DNA of 64,000 bases from Stenotrophomonas sp. ZAC14D1_NAIMI4_1 (GTDB lineage: Bacteria; Pseudomonadota; Gammaproteobacteria; Xanthomonadales; Xanthomonadaceae). The translations under genes were made by a program, and so were the position numbers. Below, piece after piece: positions 53,806 through 63,024 of the stretch. The stretch spans positions 1,948,407-2,012,406 of the forward strand of contig NZ_CP026001.1 of NCBI RefSeq assembly GCF_003086775.1, written 5' to 3'. The notes under the pieces were generated by a model. It worked only from the letters and a program-made list of their open reading frames with translations, was not told where the DNA came from and did not search any database. Within the stretch, counting starts at the first letter, position 1, and each line of letters starts with the position of its first letter.

Positions 53806-55038
53806 TCAACCCGCGACCTTGCCCCACACCTTGCCGGCGGTCAGCCACAGGCCCAGCATGCTGCCCAGGTTGGTCAGCATGAAGGTCAGCACCACCCGCG
53901 TGACGCGGTTGCGGTACCAGCCCTTCAGGCTCTGCGCATCGTCGCGCAGCTTGAGGAAGTCCTCGTAGGCCGGCTTGCGCAGGCGCGCTTCCACCAGCGC
54001 CGAGAACGCACCGGTGGGAATGCTCAGGCGGAACGGCTTGAACGGCGCCACGGCAATCGCGGTGAGGATGCTCAGCGGGTGGCTGCCGGCCAGCAGGCAG
54101 CCGATGCCGGCCAGGCCGCCGGTGTACATCGCCCACGTGGCCAGCAGTTCGGTGCCCACGCCCAGGCCGCCACGGTAGAAGCCCACGGCAACGCCGGTGA
54201 TCACGATGGCCAGGATGATCAGGGTCAACCACGGGATGTTGCGCTTCTTCGGCACGGCTTCCAGTTCCGCGCGCAGCGGTGCCGGTTCGGCGGTGTCGGT
54301 TTCCAGGTAGCGCGCCAGCCCGGCCAGGTGGCCGGCGCCGACCACCGCCAGCACCTCGCGCAGCTGCGGGTTGTGTTCCTCGCGCAGGCGCGTGGCCATG
54401 TAGCGGTCGCGCTCGCCGATGATGGTCTCGTACAGCGCCGGGCTTTCGGTGGCGAATTCACCGAAGCTCGATTCCAGCATGTCGCCCTGCTTGAGCTTCT
54501 CGATCTCGTTCTCGCCCACTTCTTCCGAGGAGAACAGGCCCGCGCCGAGGCCGGCCACCAGCTTCAGCTTGCCGAAGAAGCCCAGGCGCTGCGAGGCGCG
54601 GCGGAAGGTCAGGCCGACTTCGCGGTCGATCAGGTGCACCGGCAGGCCGCGCTCGCGCGCCAGGTCCACCGCGCGCTTCAGCTCGGCACCGGGCTCGATG
54701 CCCAGCTGTTCGGCCAGGCGGCGTTGGTAGGCCGACAGGGCCAGGTTGGCGGCGAACAGCGCCACGCGGCCCTTGCGGATCACTTCCACCAGGTCCAGCT
54801 TTGCCAGCGTGTCCGGGTCGCTCAGCGCCTGCAGGCGCTGCGGGTCCAGCTCGACGGCCACCGCATCGAAGCGGCCGCTGTCGATGGCTTTTTCCACCGC
54901 CTCGACGCTGGCGTGGGAAACGTGGGCGGTGCCCAGCAGGGTGTAACGCACGCCGTCGCGTTCAACGACGCGCACCGGCTGGCCGGCGAACAGATCGTCG
55001 CCGGTTTCGGGAAGGGTTTCAGTCATGGATTCATTCAT
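53806..55038 (-). CDS. TraB/GumN-type family membrane protein
   Basis: A 410-residue protein of the TraB family. The soluble N-terminal half has the conserved LLGTAHVSHASVEAV and VAVELDPQRLQAL, and later VGAGHLAGL, motifs that place it near Tiki-like metalloprotease folds. Three or four C-terminal helices (IPWLTLIILAIVITGVAVGF and following) anchor it in the inner membrane. Archaeal and bacterial homologues of this architecture have no proven function. The start may be the ATG at 55026; the one at 55038 overlaps the upstream GNAT gene by 8 nt. Confidence 0.88.
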   Translation of the reverse strand: MNESMTETLPETGDDLFAGQPVRVVERDGVRYTLLGTAHVSHASVEAVEKAIDSGRFDAVAVELDPQRLQALSDPDTLAKLDLVEVIRKGRVALFAANLALSAYQRRLAEQLGIEPGAELKRAVDLARERGLPVHLIDREVGLTFRRASQRLGFFGKLKLVAGLGAGLFSSEEVGENEIEKLKQGDMLESSFGEFATESPALYETIIGERDRYMATRLREEHNPQLREVLAVVGAGHLAGLARYLETDTAEPAPLRAELEAVPKKRNIPWLTLIILAIVITGVAVGFYRGGLGVGTELLATWAMYTGGLAGIGCLLAGSHPLSILTAIAVAPFKPFRLSIPTGAFSALVEARLRKPAYEDFLKLRDDAQSLKGWYRNRVTRVVLTFMLTNLGSMLGLWLTAGKVWGKVAG

Positions 55039-55561
55039 TGGAAGGTGCGGTGTCGGCGCCATCGCCGAGCGCGCGCTGCATCTGCACGGTGTCCAGCCAG
55101 CGGCCATGCTTGCGGCCCAGGCCCTTGAACACGCCCACCAGGTGGAAGCCGAAGCGTTCGTGCAGCTTGATCGAAGCGGTATTGGTCGGTTCGCCGATCA
55201 CCGCCACCATCTGCCGGTAGCCGCGCGCCACGCAGGCATCGATCAGCGCCTGCAGCAGGCCGGTGCCCACGCCCTTGCCCTGGTAGGCAGCGTCGACGTA
55301 GACCGAGTTCTCCACGGTCCACTGGTAGGCCACGCGGGTGCGGTAGGTGTTGGCGTAGGCATACCCCGCCACCTGGCCGTCGATCTCGGCGACCAGGTAG
55401 GGGAAGCCACGGTCGATGATGTCGCGCATGCGGCGCAGCATCTCGTCCTCGTCGGGGATGTCGTACTCGTAGGTGTTGACGAAGTCGGTCACTTCCACCG
55501 CGTAGATCGCGGTGATCGCGGCGATGTCGGCCGGGCCGGCATCACGGATGAGGACGGCCAT
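55031..55561 (-). CDS. GNAT N-acetyltransferase (phosphinothricin acetyltransferase-like)
   Basis: A 176-residue acetyltransferase. The acetyl-CoA-binding motif A reads YVDAAYQGKGVGTGLLQAL, and the C-terminal part has SIKLHERFGFHLVGVFKGLG, both as in the PAT/Bar and MddA branch. Members acetylate phosphinothricin, methionine sulfoximine or related amino acid analogues; the natural substrate is not known here. Its 3' end overlaps the TraB start and it follows aguB after 14 nt, so aguB, GNAT and TraB form one minus-strand unit. Confidence 0.9.
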   Translation of the reverse strand: MAVLIRDAGPADIAAITAIYAVEVTDFVNTYEYDIPDEDEMLRRMRDIIDRGFPYLVAEIDGQVAGYAYANTYRTRVAYQWTVENSVYVDAAYQGKGVGTGLLQALIDACVARGYRQMVAVIGEPTNTASIKLHERFGFHLVGVFKGLGRKHGRWLDTVQMQRALGDGADTAPSNE

Positions 55562-55575
55562 GGCAGCGCTCCGGC

Positions 55576-56463
55576 TCAGTCGATGTAGCGCTTGAGCAGG
55601 TCACCGTACGCATCGATGCGACGGTCGCGCAGGAACGGCCAGATGCGGCGCACGTGTTCGCTGCGCTGCAGGTCCACGTCGCACACCAGCACGGTGGCGT
55701 CGGTGCCGGCCTCGGCCAGGAACTCGCCCTGCGGGCCCAGCACGTGGCTGTTGCCCCAGAATTGGATGCCCGACGCGCCCAGCGGCGAGGCTTCATGGCC
55801 GACGCGGTTGCAGCTCAGCACCGGCAGGCCGTTGGCCACGGCATGGCCGCGGTGGCTCAGCACCCACGCGTCGCGCTGGCGGGTCTTCTCGTCCTGCACG
55901 TCGTCCGGGTCCCAGCCGATGGCAGTGGGGTAGAGCAGCAGTTCGGCACCGGCCAGCGCCATCAGGCGCGCCGCTTCCGGATACCACTGGTCCCAGCACA
56001 CCAGCACGCCAAGGCGGCCCACCGAGGTATCGATCGGGGTGAAGCCGATGTCGCCCGGGGTGAAGTAGAACTTTTCGTAGAAGCCCGGATCGTCCGGGAT
56101 GTGCATCTTGCGGTACTTGCCCAGCAGGGTGCCGTCCTTCTCGAAGACCACGGCGGTGTTGTGGTACAGGCCAGCGGCGCGGCGTTCGAACAGCGAACCG
56201 ACCAGCACCACGCCATGCTTCTTCGCCAGTGCGCCCAGGCGCTCGGTGCTCGGGCCGGGAATCGGCTCGGCCAGGTCGAATTCATCGACCGATTCGTGCT
56301 GGCAGAAGTACGGGCCGTTGTGCAGTTCCTGCAGCAGCACCAGTTTCGCGCCCTGCGCAGCCGCCTCGGCCACGCGTGCTTCGATCACCGCCAGGTTGGC
56401 GGCGGCATCACCGTGGTTGCGCTCCTGGATCAGGGCGACGGTAAGGGGGCTGCGCGAGTTCAT
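55576..56463 (-). CDS. aguB: N-carbamoylputrescine amidase AguB
   Basis: A 295-residue nitrilase-superfamily amidase that hydrolyses N-carbamoylputrescine to putrescine, CO2 and ammonia. The Glu-Lys-Cys triad is visible in LVLLQELHNGPYFC, KYRKMHIPDDPG and VLVCWDQWYPEAAR. It is very close to known AguB proteins in these stretches and in length. The start at 56463 gives MNSRSPLTVALIQERNHGD. aguA lies just upstream on the same strand, separated by an inverted SMAG pair. Confidence 0.95.
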   Translation of the reverse strand: MNSRSPLTVALIQERNHGDAAANLAVIEARVAEAAAQGAKLVLLQELHNGPYFCQHESVDEFDLAEPIPGPSTERLGALAKKHGVVLVGSLFERRAAGLYHNTAVVFEKDGTLLGKYRKMHIPDDPGFYEKFYFTPGDIGFTPIDTSVGRLGVLVCWDQWYPEAARLMALAGAELLLYPTAIGWDPDDVQDEKTRQRDAWVLSHRGHAVANGLPVLSCNRVGHEASPLGASGIQFWGNSHVLGPQGEFLAEAGTDATVLVCDVDLQRSEHVRRIWPFLRDRRIDAYGDLLKRYID

Positions 56464-56544
56464 GCGGGGCGTTCCTGCGGGGGAAAACCTGCATGTTAGC
56501 GCGGATGGCCTGCCGCGGCGTGTCGGCCGCTGAATGGCGTGCGG

Positions 56545-56620
56545 GTAGTGCCGGCCGCTGGCCGGCAATCCCGTGGATCCATCAGGCATTGCCTGGTTGC
56601 CGGCCAGCGGCCGGCACTAC
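56545..56620. repeat. Inverted SMAG pair between aguA and aguB
   Basis: GTAGTGCCGGCC-headed unit at 56545-56567 and the facing CTAC-ended unit at 56598-56620, the same sequence type as the pair after fabV. Confidence 0.85.
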
Positions 56621-56623
56621 CAT

Positions 56624-57661
56624 TTACGCCTTCAGCAGCCCTGCCGGCAGCTGCATGGTGATGCAGTGCAGGCTGCCGTTCTGCCAGATCAGCGAGCGGC
56701 AGGGCACCTGCACGATCTCGCGGCCCGGGTGGGCCTGGGCCAGCACGTCGCGGGCCAGGTCGTCGGCCGGGTCGCCATAGGCGGGCATCAGCACCGCGCC
56801 ATTGACGATCAGGTAGTTGGCGTACGACGCGGCCAGGCGGCGGCCTTCGTCCATCACCGGCTGTGCCCACGGCAGCGGGAACAGGCGGTACGGCTGCCCA
56901 TCCTTGGTGCGCAGCGCGGCCAGCTCGTTGCCCATCGCCTGCAGTTCGGCGTAGTGCGAGTCGCTCTGGTCGTCGCAGGCCTGGTAGACGATGCTGTCAG
57001 GCGAAGCAAAGCGGGCCAGGGTGTCGATGTGGGCGTCGGTGTCGTCGCCTTCCAGGTAACCATGGTCCAGCCACAGCACGCGGTCCTGCTGCAGCCAGTC
57101 GGCCAGGTCGGCCGTCAGGCTGGCGCGGTCGCGGTCCGGGTGGCGCTCGTGCAGGCACTTCCAGGTGGTCAGCAGGGTGCCTTCACCGTCGGTCTCGATG
57201 CCGCCGCCTTCCAGTGCGAACGGGATGCTGCGCACCGGTGCGTTGTTGAACACGCCAGCCTGGTCAAGCGCGCCCACCAGCTGGTCGTCCAGGGTGGCGT
57301 CGAACTTGCCGCCCCAGCCGGTGAAGCGGAAGTCCAGCAGCTGGAAGCTGCCGTCGGCGCGGCGCAGGGTGATCGGGCCGGAGTCGCGCAGCCAGGTATC
57401 GTCATAGGCTGCCGTCGTGAAGCGGACCCGGTCCATGTCGATGCGGTTGGAGCGCAGCCGCATTTCGGCATAGGTCTCCACATCGTCGTCGGCCACGCAG
57501 ATCAGCACCGGCTGGAAGCGGGTGATGGCCGCGACCAGCGCGATGTAGGTTTCCTCCACCTGGCCCAGGCGGTCGGCCCAGTCGGTGTCGGCGGTGGGCC
57601 AGGCAATCAGGACGCCGCTCTGGGCTTCCCATTCGGCAGGAAAACGAAGGGTCTGGTTCAT
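56624..57661 (-). CDS. aguA: Agmatine deiminase AguA
   Basis: A 345-residue enzyme of the guanidino-group-modifying superfamily that converts agmatine to N-carbamoylputrescine and ammonia. Visible are [17 protein letters not shown] at the start, the central [17 protein letters not shown] and the catalytic cysteine near the end in [11 protein letters not shown]. With aguB it forms the full agmatine-to-putrescine route. The SMAG pair between them may set different transcript levels. No regulator of the pathway lies next to it. Confidence 0.95.
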   Translation of the reverse strand: MNQTLRFPAEWEAQSGVLIAWPTADTDWADRLGQVEETYIALVAAITRFQPVLICVADDDVETYAEMRLRSNRIDMDRVRFTTAAYDDTWLRDSGPITLRRADGSFQLLDFRFTGWGGKFDATLDDQLVGALDQAGVFNNAPVRSIPFALEGGGIETDGEGTLLTTWKCLHERHPDRDRASLTADLADWLQQDRVLWLDHGYLEGDDTDAHIDTLARFASPDSIVYQACDDQSDSHYAELQAMGNELAALRTKDGQPYRLFPLPWAQPVMDEGRRLAASYANYLIVNGAVLMPAYGDPADDLARDVLAQAHPGREIVQVPCRSLIWQNGSLHCITMQLPAGLLKA

Positions 57662-57700
57662 GGTCTCGCTACACAGGCCCGCCAGCGGCGGGTAGGGGGT

Positions 57701-58030
57701 TCAGCGGATCGGCGGCTTCGGGCCGATCTCGTTCGGATCCGCCTTGTTGGCCACCACGTCGATCACCTTCTGCTTCTCGAAGTAGACAGTGAACTGCGGG
57801 TAGACCCAGCGGTTGATGGTCGGCCACTGGCGCTTCTGCCCGCCGCGCGGCTGCAGCTGCTCGCTCGGCGCACCGAACTGCGACTGCACCTGCTGCATGC
57901 TCTGGCCGCGGACGGGCAGGGCACCGGCCGGCTTTTCAGCGGCGCGGTCGACCAGCAGGGTATCGGCCAGCGCCGGCGTGGCGGCGGCCAGGGTGGCCAG
58001 GACGGCCAGTGTGCTCAGGTAACGCTTCAT
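57701..58030 (-). CDS. Small exported hypothetical protein
   Basis: A 109-residue protein with a Sec signal peptide (MKRYLSTLAVLATLAAATPALA). The mature part is about 85 residues with GQSMQQVQSQFGAPSEQL, which resembles the short repeat of SmpA/BamE-like proteins, and ends in PNEIGPKPPIR. I do not recognise a functional family beyond that resemblance. It lies between aguA and rpmJ on the minus strand and is insulated from rpmJ by a terminator. Confidence 0.75.
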   Translation of the reverse strand: MKRYLSTLAVLATLAAATPALADTLLVDRAAEKPAGALPVRGQSMQQVQSQFGAPSEQLQPRGGQKRQWPTINRWVYPQFTVYFEKQKVIDVVANKADPNEIGPKPPIR

Positions 58031-58102
58031 CTCGATCTACTCCCCAGTGGTCAAGAAAGGCGATTACAGCAAAAAACGGCAGGAAAAAAAGCTGCATGCA
58101 AC

Positions 58103-58128
58103 AAAAAACCGCCCGAAGGCGGTTTTTT
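58103..58128. terminator. Bidirectional-looking intrinsic terminator after rpmJ
   Basis: Perfect 11-bp stem AAAAAACCGCC / GGCGGTTTTTT with a four-base loop. On the minus strand it ends the rpmJ transcript. Confidence 0.92.
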
Positions 58129-58179
58129 GCATCGGGTCGGTCCCGCGTGGGACCAGCCGCGGCCCGAAGGCCGTGAGGC

Positions 58180-58305
58180 TCAGCGCTGACGCGCCTTGAA
58201 ACGCGGGTTCGACTTGCAGATGACGAAGATCTTGCCACGACGACGGACGACCTTGCAGTCGCGGTGACGGGCCTTCGCCGACTTCAGGGAGGACAGGATT
58301 TTCAT
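58180..58305 (-). CDS. rpmJ: 50S ribosomal protein L36, zinc-site-lacking form
   Basis: A 41-residue basic protein, [17 protein letters not shown] at the start and PRFKARQR at the end. Ordinary L36 binds zinc with three cysteines and a histidine; here only two cysteines remain (17 and 30), and the histidine position is Phe, so zinc binding is probably lost (the C-minus type). The start at 58305 gives the normal length. It stands alone, far from the spc operon where rpmJ often lies. Confidence 0.93.
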   Translation of the reverse strand: MKILSSLKSAKARHRDCKVVRRRGKIFVICKSNPRFKARQR

Positions 58306-58502
58306 GGCATACCTCGGCGTAAACAGTAGTTGTTCGGGTGGAGCGTGGCCGCGATATGCGCAAGACAATCGGCAGTTGGCGCTCGTTCAAGCCCGCCATT
58401 CTACCGGGCTTTTTGTCGTCGTTTCAAGTGGTTGCGCGAAAGTCCCTGCGCGGGGGCTTGGGCAGGGGCTAGAATGGCCCCTTCACACGCGCTAGGACCC
58501 CC

Positions 58503-59180
58503 ATGAATCCACTCGCTCCCGTCCTGACCATCGACGGCCCTTCGGGGGCCGGCAAGGGTACCATCAGCCGCATCGTGGCGCGCCGCCTGGGCTGGCACTA
58601 CCTGGATTCGGGCGCGTTGTACCGGGCGGTGGGCGTGGCTGCGAGCTGGGCCGATATCGACACCTCCGACGCCTCTGCCCTGGTGCGCTGCACCTTCGAC
58701 ACCCACGTTCAGTTTGTTGAACAGGGTGAGTCGATGCGGGTCATGGTCAACGGCACCGATGCCACCGACGAGCTGCGCCTGGAGACCACCGGTGCGCTGG
58801 CCTCGGCCATTGCCGCCATTCCCGAGGTCCGTGCCGCACTGAAGGAGCGCCAGCGCGCATTCAGGGAGCTGCCGGGCCTCGTCGCCGACGGCCGCGACAT
58901 GGGCACGGTGATCTTCAAGGACGCCCCCTACAAGGTCTTCCTGACCGCCAGTGCCGAGGAGCGCGCCGAGCGCCGGCATAAGCAGTTGAAAGACAAGGGG
59001 GTTTCTGTTAACTTTGATGACCTCCTGCGCGAGATCATGGCCCGCGACGCCCGTGATGCTCAGCGTACCGTGGCGCCCCTGAAGCCGGCAGACGATGCTG
59101 TCCTCATCGACACCACAGGCATCGGCATCGATGATGTCGTTGCCCGAGTGATGGATCTGCTTCCGGTTCCGGCTGCCTGA
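58503..59180 (+). CDS. cmk: Cytidylate kinase
   Basis: A 225-residue kinase that phosphorylates CMP and dCMP. It has the P-loop [14 protein letters not shown], the CMP-specific insert region, and [21 protein letters not shown] followed by [15 protein letters not shown]. The start at 58503 follows GGA. TAGAAT at 58470-58475 is a candidate -10 box. rpsA follows, the classical cmk-rpsA-ihfB order. Confidence 0.96.
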   Translation: MNPLAPVLTIDGPSGAGKGTISRIVARRLGWHYLDSGALYRAVGVAASWADIDTSDASALVRCTFDTHVQFVEQGESMRVMVNGTDATDELRLETTGALASAIAAIPEVRAALKERQRAFRELPGLVADGRDMGTVIFKDAPYKVFLTASAEERAERRHKQLKDKGVSVNFDDLLREIMARDARDAQRTVAPLKPADDAVLIDTTGIGIDDVVARVMDLLPVPAA

Positions 59181-59392
59181 TCCGTTCGCGCGGGAGCACT
59201 GCCAGCAACATCGGCGGTGGTCGCGCATAGCAGTGCTGTACCAGCTCCGTCGCGCAATGATGCGTGGCGGTTTTCCTACTACACACGACCTGCTTTTCCG
59301 GGGTCGACCAACAGGCGGGCGGTAACGGTCTTCAGTGGGGCATGTCCCCGAAAGGAAGCCAACCGACCCATGTGTCCAACAGAGTAAATCTA

Positions 59393-61078
59393 ATGACCGA
59401 ATCATTTGCCGAACTGTTTGAAGCCAGCCAGGCCAACCTGGCCAAGCTGAAGCCGGGCGCCATCGTCAGCGGTACCGTTGTTGAAGTCCGCGGCGACGTC
59501 GTGGTGATCAACGCTGGCCTGAAGTCCGAAGGCATCGTGCCGATCGAACAGTTCCGTAACGACGCTGGCGAAATCGACGTCGCCGAAGGCGACATCGTCA
59601 AGGTCGCCCTCGACTCCATCGAGAACGGCTTCGGCGAAACCGTCCTGTCGCGCGAGAAGGCCAAGCGCGCGATGGTGTGGGACGAGCTGGAAGAAGCGTT
59701 GGAAAAGAACGAAACCATCACCGGCCGCATCAGCGGCAAGGTCAAGGGTGGTTTCACCGTGGACATCAAGGATGTCCGCGCCTTCCTGCCGGGTTCCCTG
59801 GTCGATGTGCGCCCGGTGCGCGATCCGGCCTACCTGGAAGGCAAGGAACTCGAGTTCAAGCTCATCAAGCTGGACCGCAAGCGTAACAACGTCGTGGTTT
59901 CGCGCCGCGCTGTCGTCGAAAGCGAGCACTCGGAAGAGCGCGAGCAGCTGATGGACAAGCTGCAGGAAGGCGCGATCCTGAAGGGTGTCGTCAAGAACCT
60001 GACCGACTACGGCGCGTTCGTGGACCTGGGTGGCATCGACGGCCTGCTGCACATCACCGACATGGCATGGAAGCGCGTGCGCCATCCGTCCGAAGTCGTG
60101 AACGTCGGCGACGAGCTGGACGTGCGCGTGCTGAAGTTCGACCGCGAGCGCAACCGCGTTTCGCTGGGCCTGAAGCAGCTGGGCGAAGATCCGTGGGATA
60201 ACATCGCCCGTCGTTACCCGGCCAACAGCCGTGTCTTCGGCAAGGTCTCCAACGTCACCGATTACGGCGCGTTCGTCGAGATCGAGCCGGGCGTCGAAGG
60301 CCTGGTGCACGTCTCCGAGATGGATTGGACCAACAAGAACGTCAACCCGTCCAAGGTTGTGCAGGTTGGTGACGAAGTCGAGGTGATGGTGCTGGACGTC
60401 GACGAAGAGCGTCGCCGCATCTCGCTGGGCATGAAGCAGGTTGCCGCCAATCCGTGGGAAACCTTCGCTGCCACCCACAAGAAGGGTGACAAGGTGTCGG
60501 GCCAGATCAAGTCGATCACCGACTTCGGCATCTTCATCGGCCTGGACGGCGGCATCGACGGCCTGGTTCACCTGTCCGACATCAGCTGGGCGACCACTGG
60601 CGAAGACATCGTTCGCAACTTCAAGAAGGGCGATACCCTGGACGCCGTCGTCCTGGCTGTCGATCCGGAGCGCGAGCGCATCTCCCTGGGCGTGAAGCAG
60701 CTGGAGCAGGATCCGTTCGGCCAGTACATGGCTGCCAATCCGAAGGGCTCCAAGGTCGAAGGCGTGGTGAAGGAAGTCGACGCCAAGGGCGCGATCATCG
60801 AGCTGGCTGACGGCATCGAAGGTTACGTCTCGGCACGCGACATCGCCAACGAGCGCGTTGACGACGCCACCCAGCACCTGAAGGTCGGCGACAAGGTCGA
60901 AGCCAAGTTCGTGGGCATGGACCGCAAGGGCCGTACCCTGCAGCTGTCGATCAAGGCCAAGGACGACGCTGAAATGCGCGAAGTGCTGGAGGAATACCAG
61001 TCCTCTTCGGCTGCCAGCGGCACCACCCAGCTGGGCGCGCTGCTGCGTGCACAGCTGAGCGGCAACAAGTCCGAGTAA
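59393..61078 (+). CDS. rpsA: 30S ribosomal protein S1
   Basis: A 561-residue protein of six S1 (OB-fold) repeats. The first two are divergent and bind the ribosome; the other four bind mRNA and show the repeated phrase [40 protein letters not shown] and [20 protein letters not shown]. The start at 59393 gives [13 protein letters not shown]. The 212-bp gap after cmk leaves room for its own promoter and for S1 autoregulation. Codon use is that of a highly expressed gene, richer in GAA, AAG and CGT than its neighbours. Confidence 0.97.
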   Translation: MTESFAELFEASQANLAKLKPGAIVSGTVVEVRGDVVVINAGLKSEGIVPIEQFRNDAGEIDVAEGDIVKVALDSIENGFGETVLSREKAKRAMVWDELEEALEKNETITGRISGKVKGGFTVDIKDVRAFLPGSLVDVRPVRDPAYLEGKELEFKLIKLDRKRNNVVVSRRAVVESEHSEEREQLMDKLQEGAILKGVVKNLTDYGAFVDLGGIDGLLHITDMAWKRVRHPSEVVNVGDELDVRVLKFDRERNRVSLGLKQLGEDPWDNIARRYPANSRVFGKVSNVTDYGAFVEIEPGVEGLVHVSEMDWTNKNVNPSKVVQVGDEVEVMVLDVDEERRRISLGMKQVAANPWETFAATHKKGDKVSGQIKSITDFGIFIGLDGGIDGLVHLSDISWATTGEDIVRNFKKGDTLDAVVLAVDPERERISLGVKQLEQDPFGQYMAANPKGSKVEGVVKEVDAKGAIIELADGIEGYVSARDIANERVDDATQHLKVGDKVEAKFVGMDRKGRTLQLSIKAKDDAEMREVLEEYQSSSAASGTTQLGALLRAQLSGNKSE

Positions 61079-61107
61079 TCGGCCTTACGCTGTACGTTGT
61101 TTCCTGG

Positions 61108-61137
61108 ACGGCCCGGGCATTGTTGCCCGGGCCGTTT
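61108..61137 (+). terminator. Terminator-like hairpin after rpsA
   Basis: Perfect 12-bp stem ACGGCCCGGGCA / TGCCCGGGCCGT with loop TTGT. Only a short T run follows, so read-through into ihfB is possible. Confidence 0.7.
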
Positions 61138-61168
61138 CAGGGTGAGTGACCCTTGATGTGAGCCGGCA

Positions 61169-61474
61169 ATGACCAAATCCGAACTGATCGAAATCCTCGC
61201 GCGCCGCCAGGCGCACCTGAAGGCCGATGATGTCGATCTGGCGGTGAAGTCGTTGCTGGAAATGATGGGCGGTTCCCTCTCTGCCGGGGATCGCATCGAA
61301 ATCCGTGGCTTTGGCAGCTTCTCGCTGCACTACCGTCCGCCGCGCCTGGGCCGCAATCCCAAGACCGGCGAATCGGTCGCCCTGCCGGGCAAGCACGTTC
61401 CCCATTTCAAGCCAGGCAAGGAACTGCGTGAGCGGGTCAGCAGCGTGCTGCCGCTGGACGCCGATCCGGCCTGA
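61169..61474 (+). CDS. ihfB: Integration host factor subunit beta
   Basis: A 101-residue DNA-bending protein of the HU/IHF family. The helical N-terminus [14 protein letters not shown] and the beta-arm region [20 protein letters not shown], with the conserved proline that intercalates into DNA, are clear. It pairs with IhfA, encoded elsewhere. The position after rpsA is conserved in gammaproteobacteria. Length and start are normal. Confidence 0.96.
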
Positions 61475-61551
61475 GTGTCCCGTCGCGTCACCGCGTGCGA
61501 ATACCGCGGCGAGTCGGATAAGCTACGACCTCCTGCCACTGGAGCTGTCGC

Positions 61552-61836
61552 ATGAAGGTTTTTCGTCTGCTGGTCCTGCTGGCGGTGCTGCTTCTCGGGT
61601 TGATCATCGGTGCCATGAACATGGACGAGATGACCATCAACCTGGTGTTCACCCAGCTCAAGACCTCGATCGGCGTGGCGATCATCGCTTCGCTGCTGAT
61701 CGGCGTCATCGTCGGTGCCGGCCTGGTGCTGGTGAGCGTGGTCATTCCGCTCTACGCCCAGCTGCGCCGTGCCAACAAGTCGGTCGCCACCCCCGTGGCC
61801 CCGGTTTCCCCCTCCCAATCTTTTGATGGACGCTGA
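61552..61836 (+). CDS. lapA: LapA-domain (YciS-like) inner-membrane protein
   Basis: A 94-residue protein with two transmembrane helices (about 3-22 and 42-65) separated by the short conserved MNMDEMTINLVFTQLKTSIG, the LapA/DUF1049 layout. A short, low-complexity Pro/Val/Ser tail follows. It lies 6 nt before lapB, as in E. coli, where LapA and LapB take part in control of LPS synthesis. It is probably co-transcribed with lapB. Confidence 0.9.
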   Translation: MKVFRLLVLLAVLLLGLIIGAMNMDEMTINLVFTQLKTSIGVAIIASLLIGVIVGAGLVLVSVVIPLYAQLRRANKSVATPVAPVSPSQSFDGR

Positions 61837-61842
61837 TCGAAG

Positions 61843-63021
61843 ATGGATTTCGTCACCGAGTGGTTCTGGTTCTTCCTGTTCGTTCCCCTGGCGGCGCTGG
61901 CCGGCTGGGTCATCGGGCGGCGCGGCGGGCAACGCCATGGCGACAACCAGGTCAGCCACCTGTCCAGCACCTATTTCCGTGGCCTGAACTATCTGCTCAA
62001 CGAGCAGCCGGACAAGGCCATCGAACTGTTCCTGCACATCGCCGAGCTGGACAAGGAAACCTTCGAGACCCAGGTCGCGCTGGGCCACCTGTTCCGCCGT
62101 CGTGGCGAGGTGGATCGCGCGATCCGCCTGCACCAGGGCCTGGTCAACCGCAACGACCTGAGCGACGCCCAGCGCGTGCAGGCACTGCTGGCGCTGGGCG
62201 AGGACTACATGAAGTCCGGCCTGCTGGACCGTGCTGAAACCGTGTTCACCGAACTGGCCCAGCTGGACCAGCGCGCACCGCAGGCGCTCAAGCACCTGAT
62301 CGGCATCTACCAGGCCGAGCGCGACTGGGAAAAGGCCATCGACAACGCCACCCGCTTCGAGGATGTCACCGGCGAGCCGATGGGCAAGCTGATCGGGCAG
62401 TTCGAGTGCGAGCTGGCCGAGCGCTTCCGTGGCGCCGGCAAGCTGGAAGAGGCGAGGGCGGCCATTGCCCGGGCCTACCAGGCCGATGCCATGTCGGTGC
62501 GCGCCGGCATCATCGAAGGCCGCCTGGAAACCGATGCCGGCAACGCCGAGGCCGCCGTGCGTGCCTTCGAGCGCGCCGCGCGCAATGATCCCGAGTACCT
62601 GCCCGAGCTGCTGCCGGCGCTGATGGAGAACTACCGCAAGGTGGGTGACCTTGGCGGCGCGCGTGCCTTCCTGTCGGAAATGACCGAGCACTACCGCGGC
62701 ATCGCCCCGGTCCTGGCGCTGACCCGCCTGATGGAAGAGCAGGAAGGCGTGGCACCCGCCCGGGCCTACCTCGGCCGCCAGTTGAAGGATCGCCCGTCGG
62801 TGCGCGGCGAATCAGCCCTGATCGACCTGACCCTGGCCGAAGGTGCCGATTCCACGGCCACCCTGCACGACCTCAAGCACATCACCGACCAGTTGCTGGT
62901 GCGCAACCCCGCCTACCGATGCACCCGCTGCGGTTTCGGCGCGCGTACCCACCACTGGCAGTGTCCGAGCTGCAAGGAGTGGGGCACGGTCAAGCCGCTG
63001 CTGAACTACGCGGTGCTCTGA
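61843..63021 (+). CDS. lapB: Lipopolysaccharide assembly protein LapB (YciM)
   Basis: A 392-residue protein: an N-terminal transmembrane anchor (about 4-24), then nine or so TPR motifs (NEQPDKAIELFLHIAELD is one), and a C-terminal rubredoxin-type zinc knuckle with two CxxC pairs (YRCTRCGFG and WQCPSCKEW). LapB acts with FtsH and PbgA/YejM to control LpxC and thus LPS amount in E. coli. It directly precedes a glycan-initiation gene, fitting an envelope context. Confidence 0.95.
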   Translation: MDFVTEWFWFFLFVPLAALAGWVIGRRGGQRHGDNQVSHLSSTYFRGLNYLLNEQPDKAIELFLHIAELDKETFETQVALGHLFRRRGEVDRAIRLHQGLVNRNDLSDAQRVQALLALGEDYMKSGLLDRAETVFTELAQLDQRAPQALKHLIGIYQAERDWEKAIDNATRFEDVTGEPMGKLIGQFECELAERFRGAGKLEEARAAIARAYQADAMSVRAGIIEGRLETDAGNAEAAVRAFERAARNDPEYLPELLPALMENYRKVGDLGGARAFLSEMTEHYRGIAPVLALTRLMEEQEGVAPARAYLGRQLKDRPSVRGESALIDLTLAEGADSTATLHDLKHITDQLLVRNPAYRCTRCGFGARTHHWQCPSCKEWGTVKPLLNYAVL

Positions 63022-63024
63022 GTC

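Noticed and set aside
59402..60877. Minus-strand 491-codon frame opposite rpsA
   Set aside because: Antisense of the S1 repeats; its apparent internal periodicity only reflects the repeated domains.
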